This document shows positions 57,849 through 64,000 of a stretch of 64,000 bases of DNA, piece by piece (position 1 is the stretch's first letter; every line of letters begins with the position of its first letter). The notes beneath the pieces are model-generated. The model was not told where the DNA came from, did not search any database, and was given only the letters and a program-made list of their open reading frames with translations. Source of the DNA: Galeopsis tetrahit. Lineage: Eukaryota > Streptophyta > Magnoliopsida > Lamiales > Lamiaceae. The DNA lies in contig OY776129.1 of NCBI GenBank assembly GCA_963675135.1, forward strand, positions 74,865,348 to 74,929,347. The letters are read 5' to 3'. The position numbers and the translations under genes are program-made.

Positions 57849-58792
57849 GGGAAAATATCAATTTTGGTCACCCAGTTTTACCTCTTTTCATATTTGGTCA
57901 CCTTCCGTTAGTCAATCTGTCATTGACTAACGGAGAACATTGACTAACAGAGAAAGAGTTTTGAGCTCAAAATTTTCAAAACGTTAAAAACTTCTGATGC
58001 ATCTTCTAGAAAATGAAACAAACGCAGTAGCAAATGTGGAACCTACATTGACGAATCTTAGTCAATCACAAAAATTATACATTATTTCTTATTTCAATTT
58101 AAGTTTTAAGTTTTTTTATGATAAAATTATTAAAAGGAATTCTCATGCATCTTTTAAAAGGAATTTTCATTATATTTATCATTGATCAGAAAGAATTCTC
58201 ATACATCAAAATTCAATCAACTTGCTGGATTCATTTGTTGTTGGTTTACTTTCTAGAACGTGATTCAATCAACTTGCTGGTACTTAAACTCAATTATGAA
58301 TTCATTTCTGGTACTTAAACTCAATTAATTATGAATTCATTTCTGGTACTTAAATTCAATTATGAATTCATTTGTTGTTGGTTTACTTTTTATTTTACAG
58401 GAAATGAGAAATTCAAGAGATAGAATGAAACTTTGTACTCTGGTTTTTTTTGAACAATTGTACTCTGTTTTTCAATTATGAAAACATTTGAAATTAATTG
58501 AAATAAATTTATATCTCCTGTTTCTCATTTCCTAATTATCTATAAAATAAAAAGTAAATCACTGGAATTGAAGATGCATCAGAATTCCTTCTGACCTATT
58601 ATAAATATTTTTGCGTTTTGAAAAATTTCACGGCTTAAAACTCTTTCTCCGTTAGTCAATGACAGATTGACCAACAGAGTGATCAATTTTGATAGAAAAT
58701 AATAACTGGGTGACCAATTTTGATAGTGACTAAATGTGAGTGACCAAATATGAAAAGAGGTAAAATTGAGTGACCAAAATTGATATTTTCCC
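57849..58792. mobile_element. MULE nested in an older element
   Basis: 944 bp with a perfect 9-bp duplication TAATCAAAA (57840-57848 and 58793-58801). Ends GGGAAAATATCAATTTTGGT and inverse. The first about 55 bases and an inner block (TCCGTTAGTCAATG) are mirrored. It splits an older element with ends GGTTGCGTTTGGATATGG (about 57676) and, inverted, GGCTCGGTTTGGTTGGGTGG (about 58867). Confidence 0.88.
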
Positions 58793-58869
58793 TAATCAAA
58801 ACATATAGAATGGATTTGGATTGTGGATTTGAAATCCATAAGTCCAAATCCACCCAACCAAACCGAGCC

Positions 58870-59400
58870 GAGAGTTTTGTTTACTGGATGAGTCAATTCA
58901 AATTAGAGGAATGACGACCATCAGTGAACAAATTTTGAATTTTTCGATGAAAATTACCGACCTTAAATGAAGTACTTAAATAAGAACAAAGATAAAAATA
59001 AATAAATAATAGTCTATTTAATATAGTAGTATACTAGTACAGAATTTGCGTATCACACGAATATTTTAAAATTTTGTATCATCATTTCATGATTAAATAT
59101 ATTAAACATTTATTTAGTTCGATTAGTTCGGTCAATAATAGTCATAATTTTTATTTATATGTAAAATATACAAATAAGCATTAATTTATTATTAACATTA
59201 TATTTTGATTGAAGTATAATTCAAATAATAATAATGGTAAGGGTAGACTGGTAATTACTTAAATTAATATTGAAGGAAACATATTTTGGAGTTGACGGGT
59301 TTTTAAATAGGGTTATTTAAATTTAATATAATAAAAAAAAAGTAATTTTAGCAAGATTTTAAATAAAAGAGACCGATAGAAAACATGTCACTAAAATATA
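58870..59400. other. Intergenic, AT-rich, no gene seen
   Basis: No paired ends or exons. Confidence 0.45.
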
Positions 59401-59632
59401 CTCCCTCTCCGTTTCATAAAGTTTGTTGCATTTCTTATTTTGTATAAAATTAAGGAACATATTTTTCTGACAAATTTACCCCTCGTTATCTTTCCAAAAT
59501 AAATCGTAATTAATGTATTTTCAAAAGAATAGGGGCAATTTAGAGAGATCATTGGTAAAGTTAGGAAAAGCGACAAACATTTTGAAACAAATTTAAAGTC
59601 CAAATGCGACAAACTTTTTGGATCGGAGGAAG
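59401..59632. mobile_element. Stowaway MITE
   Basis: 232 bp, TA duplications, ends CTCCCTCTCCGTTTCATAAA and its inverse (…gatcggaggaag). A shorter relative of 19226-19519, lacking an about 60-base pyrimidine-rich inner segment. Confidence 0.9.
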
Positions 59633-60142
59633 TAGAAAGGTTGTTACCGCCTTTTAAATGAGGTTGTAGGTTGACTATAAATTATTGTAATTGGATGATT
59701 CATGCATAGTTAAAAATATTTGATTATAGTCCAGTGGTAGTACCCTACTTATTTTAGTACAATGTTTTGTGTTCGAATCCTATTTTTAATTAATGAATTT
59801 AAAACTCATTTGAAACTTTTCCTCATATTCTTCAGTTTATATCAAATAAAATGCTGGAGAAATTCACCGAGTGTAAATTTTATACTGAGATTTTGAGGAT
59901 GGATCTTCATCTTTGTATTTAAAACATGATTGGGTTAATTTTTCTTTTCGAAAACGGTAAATTGCATTACTCAAGCATCAAACGTCGGCTGCTCATGAAG
60001 ATATAATCCATCCTTACAAGAATTGATAGAGTGATTCATTCAGGGATCAAGCCATCAAGATTATTGCTCGATAAAGAAATTCATCAGGTATAGATTATGA
60101 TTAAACCTAGCTAATTCCGATTCCGGGCCCGGCGAACACTTG

Positions 60143-60403
60143 GAGCATGTTTGTTTTGGGATTTTGAAATTCGAATTTCAAAATCTAGTAATGTTTTTTT
60201 ATGTTTTGTGTTTGTTTTGAGATTTATGTAGAGTGAGATTTAATTTTATAGTATAGGATTATATGTTTTATAGGTATTTATACAAGGCTTGTAATTATTT
60301 ATAGAGTTGACTTTTATAGGGTTTTAGGGTGGGATTTTGATTCCTGAATCAAAATCCTAAAATGTAACGGGGTGGAGTTTCTCATCCCAAAACAAACATG
60401 CCC
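60143..60403. mobile_element. Tourist/Harbinger-like MITE
   Basis: 261 bp, TTG on both sides. Ends GAGCATGTTTGTTTTGGGAT and, inverted, GGGCATGTTTGTTTTGGGAT. Inner AAAATC/GATTTT blocks are also inverted. Confidence 0.85.
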
Positions 60404-60717
60404 TTGGAGTTTTTCAATCACCCTTTTGAATCTCATGCATCAATCTTTTTTTCCCAAATCTCCAAGTAAAATAACAACGATCATCGAATAATGGGAATGA
60501 AATTAGGTTTGGCAGCGAAATTCGTCAACAAAATTGATAGCCTTGGCCTTGACAACTGAAGAAACGCAATCTAATCCTACACCACTTTTGCATTTCCTAC
60601 CAATTCATCAATGTACATTCATCGTGGAATTTCTCAGAACTAGAAGTATTATTTAATTAATCTAAAAAATTTGGGAAAATGAAAATTGAATTTCAATACC
60701 CCTAATTCACGAATGTT

Positions 60718-61365
60718 TCAAGCCCTACCCGGGACGGTGGGTTGAGAAACCATGGCCATGGGAGCACCACGGGTGAACAAAGACAAGAAGGAAACCCCTC
60801 CCTGCGTTTCCTGCTCGTCAAGGAACAGATCTTCCGGAACCCTAAAAGCGCCGTGCAAGCAAACAATGGCGACGCCGACCATGAGCGCCGAGACCAGAAC
60901 AGATCCGACGCTGGTGAGGAAAATGATAACAATGGTGGAGACAATCAATAATAACAGAGTCTCCCGATCCGAGAATTGGCGGCCGAAAATGGTGACCGGA
61001 GGATCGGCCGGCTGACGGAAGATGTAGAGGAACAACCAGGAGGCGAGAAGGGCAGCGATGAAGATCAGGGAGAGCGGATGCGTCAACAGAGAGACGGCGA
61101 GAACACCGGTGATGATGGTGAGGTAATTGGTGCGGAAATAGGCGATATTTTTTCGAAGACGGACGGTGGCTTCGGAAAAGGATTCCGGTTTGGCGAAGCC
61201 GGAGCGGTCGGCGAGTTCCGACCATGGGCGGCGGTTGGAGAGGCCGGAGCGGATGGTCTGGTTTATGCTGGATAAGAAGAGGCGGACGGCGGAGTTGGAG
61301 GAGGATTGCTGGCCGTCGGCGGTTTCGGAGATTGGGAGGATTACGGGAGAGGAATTGGCGGCCAT
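60718..61365 (-). CDS. PRA1B: PRA1 family protein B (prenylated RAB acceptor 1)
   Basis: A 215-aa single-exon gene. PRA1/Yip3 proteins sit in ER-Golgi-endosome membranes and bind prenylated RAB GTPases in vesicle traffic (family knowledge). Visible: a Ser-rich cytosolic N-terminus, the PRA1-B signature RRPWSELADRSGFAKPES (residues 45-62), a first hydrophobic hairpin (81-117), a loop DPPVTIFGRQFSDRE (121-135), a second hairpin (136-172), then HGAFRVPEDLFLDEQE (171-186), nearly invariant in plants. Length and motifs fit a full functional gene. A TATA box lies 61 bases upstream. The start at 61365 is the first ATG and has a good context (agaaATGGC). Confidence 0.95.
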   Translation of the reverse strand: MAANSSPVILPISETADGQQSSSNSAVRLFLSSINQTIRSGLSNRRPWSELADRSGFAKPESFSEATVRLRKNIAYFRTNYLTIITGVLAVSLLTHPLSLIFIAALLASWLFLYIFRQPADPPVTIFGRQFSDRETLLLLIVSTIVIIFLTSVGSVLVSALMVGVAIVCLHGAFRVPEDLFLDEQETQGGVSFLSLFTRGAPMAMVSQPTVPGRA

Positions 61366-61425
61366 TTCTTGTTGATGTTATTTGATTTGGCGCTCGGAAA
61401 GACTATGTATACAAACAAGTGCTGA

Positions 61426-61435
61426 TATTTATATA
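61426..61435 (-). promoter_or_regulatory. TATA box of the PRA1 gene
   Basis: TATATAAATA on the minus strand, about 61 bases before the ATG, implying a very short leader of about 30 bases. Confidence 0.6.
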
Positions 61436-61650
61436 TCATGGCCTGGGTGGATAAATTCTTTGATGGATGCTCCGGTTTTGGCGATTTATTAATAAATGGA
61501 AAAAATAAGTACGATTATATGTCGCGTGGATAATATTTCCCTATAAAAAAAATATGTCACGTGGTTAATATCATCATTCATATATAATGAAAAATAACGT
61601 GGGAAACGATGTCATACCCAAAACAAAATTCCACTTTAGTCACTTTAATA

Positions 61651-62070
61651 CAAGGATGAATATCGGTATTGGTAGAAATATCGAGACTTTAAATTTATGG
61701 AAATATCAATGGATATATCGATATCGAATATCAATCGGTAAATTTTAAAAATTGTAAAAATTTAATAACAAGCCTTTAGTACATAAAATCAACAAAATAA
61801 TTTGAATACATTTTATATTAGTGATAAATTTATATAAAATATAATATATAATGTTATTTCGTACGACATTTATCGATATTTTTCAAAATTTATCGACATT
61901 TTCTCGATATTTTTCGATATTAGGCTCGATATTGTTATTGTCTACCGATATTTATCGATATTTTCAATTTTTTTATAAATATCGATTTTTCCCAATATCG
62001 ATATCGGTGACCCCGAAAAATGGATATATCAAGGATATATCGGAGATATTTCCGGATATTTTCATCCTTG
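61651..62070. mobile_element. hAT-type MITE with CGATAT-rich interior
   Basis: 420 bp with a perfect 8-bp duplication CTTTAATA (61643-61650 and 62071-62078). Ends CAAGGATGAATATCGG and, inverted, CAAGGATGAAAATATCCGG. The interior is crowded with TATCGATAT words that can fold back. Confidence 0.92.
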
Positions 62071-62078
62071 CTTTAATA

Positions 62079-63257
62079 TATACATATATGATTAAGATAA
62101 TATTTACAATATAAATTGAGAAATAGGGTATAAATGTGTATTGAATCTTTATGCTTACATGGAGGTTAGGAAGTATAATACTCCATAAAATGTGTATTGT
62201 TTAATTGAAGTAAAAAGAGGTAAGAAATAAAAGGTAGAAGAAGGTAGGAATGAGAAAATACAGAAAGAGGTAGGAAGAAAAGGTAAAGAAAGATAATGAA
62301 TTTTATCATATAAAAAAATCGAACATTCATGACAAAACATTTAAAATAGATAGGTGGAAAGCTGACGAGAAGAAGGGATAGTATTTTTAAGCAAGTATTT
62401 AACATGAAACTTGTTTTTCCTTGATTTGAGGGAGTATAATTGGTGTATAATAGATGAAACGTACATATATAATCATACTAGAATGATTATATGTGGAATT
62501 ATATTCCTTGTAGTATTTGATGGAATTATATTCCATGTTGGGAGTTACGATTCAGTCTTCTTTTCATCAGAAGCATCAAGGTCTGAGCCAAATTGAGCAA
62601 AGGCAGCTACTTATGAATATTGCGCCAATTCTAGTTTTAAACTCCTGCGGGAATTGTTTCATAACTTTCAACTGAGGTATTCATTCAGTCTTTGTCCAAT
62701 ACTAGTGTCAACCACAATGAGACAAACTTCACACTGCTCATTTGACATGCAGTAGATGTTTTGTGAATATATGAGGCATAAAATAAAATACTAAGTTCTG
62801 TGACCAAGTTGAAATGGAACTTAAGAAAAACTCAGACCAAACCAACCACTCAAAAAATTGAACAAAATGGATTTATGCATTTCAAATCCTTCAAACCAAA
62901 CAACCGTGTCAATGAATTTGCTATTATGCATTTCAAATCTAAGAGGACTCGCACTATGCATGCATATTTAATACGGAGTAGAAAATAGAAATCAGCCAAA
63001 CTTGGACAAGATTGATAATGAAAGACGAACTTGTCCATTGCTATGTAGCAAATAACATCAGTCACATTTATTTACCACATATGCTAAAAGCATATTCATT
63101 ATAAGTTATAACATCCAGAATCCTAGTGAAAATACGACATAAAAGACGAGCATAAGCAACATAAAATTGATATGCCCAAGAGATTGCAGTTACATGAAAG
63201 TGGTCTCCATGCATAGATTCATAGAATAGATATGATTTCGAAATTCGACATAGAGAC
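62079..63257. other. Intergenic / 3' flank of the MIF-like gene, no further gene seen
   Basis: Includes the presumed 3' UTR of the minus-strand MIF-like gene up to its stop at 63258. ATGCATTTCAAATC occurs twice (62875 and 62926). Nothing else recognised. Confidence 0.5.
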
Positions 63258-63835
63258 CTAGAAAGTCGACCCGTTGAATCCAAAGTTGGAGCCCTGCAGA
63301 AAAAGATTGACATCATCAATGCAGCACTATGACATGAAACTATATTTCGAAGAAAACGGTAAAAATAAAATTAAACTAAATAATGCAATTACAATCACAA
63401 GCAAAGCCAAACTTGATACTGTATATGATAATAACATAGAACCTCTAATCATTCACGGCTCTAAAAAGTGAAAGTTCATTTGCAAGATTTAGTACTGGTG
63501 TAAAGCATGCAGACATTGTGCATATTCTTGACTCTGATTGGCCTAAACAAGCAGAAGAATGAAATGAGAAGATACTAATGCATTGCAAGAGACCCTTTCA
63601 GCAAATCAACTCAATGTATTCTTAATTTGCTTACCTTGGTATCATAGAACTTGAGGTAGAATCGTGACTTTGGAACAGACAATTTGGTCTCGAGTACATT
63701 TGCAATAGCAGCACTCAGTTTCTTGTTCACATCAGCGCTAAGACCTCCAATCGAGACAAGCTCTCCATAAGCAGCTGGATCCTCTGTCCCTGCAAATGCT
63801 ATGGGCACGGATCCCTTCAACACAATCATCACATA
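63258..63835 (-). CDS. MIF / D-dopachrome tautomerase-like protein (MDL), exons 2 and 3 only
   Basis: Exon 2 (63835-63635, 67 codons) encodes YVMIVLKGSVPIAFAGTEDP, AAYGELVSIGGL, then DVNKKLSAAI and KLSVPKSRFYLKFYDTK. Exon 3 (63293-63258) adds GSNFGFNGSTF and a TAG. Borders are GT-AG (AAG|GTAAGC; CTGCAG|GGC) and phase 0. Exon 1, with the start and the N-terminal catalytic proline, lies beyond base 64000; 63836-64000 is intron. Plant MDL proteins are small trimeric tautomerase-fold proteins tied to stress and immune signalling (family knowledge). The C-terminus lacks the SKL-type peroxisome signal seen in one Arabidopsis paralogue, so a cytosolic form is likely. Confidence 0.93.
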
Positions 63836-64000
63836 CTGCACCAAAACACACAAACTCAGAGACTAATACCCTCCATTTTACGAAGAAAAAAAATCAAGAT
63901 ATCAATCCTCTTTTGATAATTTTAACATATCTTGGACTAGCAAAAGGTAACAATATATTCAAGTGAAAGTAAACATAAAGTATACAACTATACGAATTTA

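Noticed and set aside
59725..59790. tRNA-like words GTCCAGTGGTAGT and GTTCGAATCC
   Set aside because: Possibly an old SINE fragment, but no tail or duplication was found; too weak to annotate.

Overview
This is nuclear DNA of a flowering plant, almost certainly a eudicot. It is AT-rich, its genes have many introns, every recognisable protein is a plant family, it carries a canonical MIR390 hairpin, and it is full of plant-type transposons (copia, Mutator-like, hAT, PIF/Harbinger, Stowaway, tRNA-SINE, Helitron). I could not fix the genus from the sequence.

Five protein-coding genes are supported. On the minus strand, 85-3262 is the N-terminal half of a BRCA2-type recombination mediator, cut by the left edge; its seven exons join in phase. 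On the plus strand, 47535-53175 is a 13-exon plastid-type MATE transporter (DTX44-like, 558 aa) with one GC-AG intron. On the minus strand, 55371-56359 is a two-exon Abraxas-like MPN scaffold protein (292 aa), 60718-61365 is a single-exon PRA1-B protein, and 63258-63835 holds the last two exons of a MIF/D-dopachrome-tautomerase-like gene cut by the right edge. The one RNA gene is MIR390 (14681-14812), with a TATA box at 14521.

The other roughly 50 kb is mostly transposons and their debris. A 4.1-kb copia element (6332-10418) has almost identical 194/193-bp LTRs with TA...TA ends, a 5-bp target duplication, a tRNA-iMet primer site, no gag and a broken pol. From 17.3 to 26.6 kb lies a nest of Mutator-like elements (MULEs), many with intact 9-bp target duplications, and further MULEs continue to 33.9 kb. 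One MULE (18165-20768) has 76-bp perfect inverted arms. Two repeated MULE families carry a GC-rich, first-exon-like block followed by a splice donor. From about 26.9 to 45.2 kb a segmental duplication is visible: copy A (26888-29830 and 31576-31745) and copy B (36822-41650 and 43666-45241). Copy B is swollen by later insertions, and copy A preserves the empty sites. Each copy holds a fragment of a PIF/UNE10-like bHLH gene. Between the copies lie retroelement LTR remnants and a displaced inverted copy of the DTX44-Abraxas intergenic region. Copy B also contains a Helitron helicase remnant and a long fold-back element.

The genes do not form an operon or cluster. BRCA2 and the Abraxas-like protein both belong to DNA-repair complexes, but they lie more than 50 kb apart and I regard this as chance. 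The more unusual content is the transposon biology: gene-start-like cargo in MULEs, datable insertions with paralogous empty sites, and a recently active gag-less copia element.
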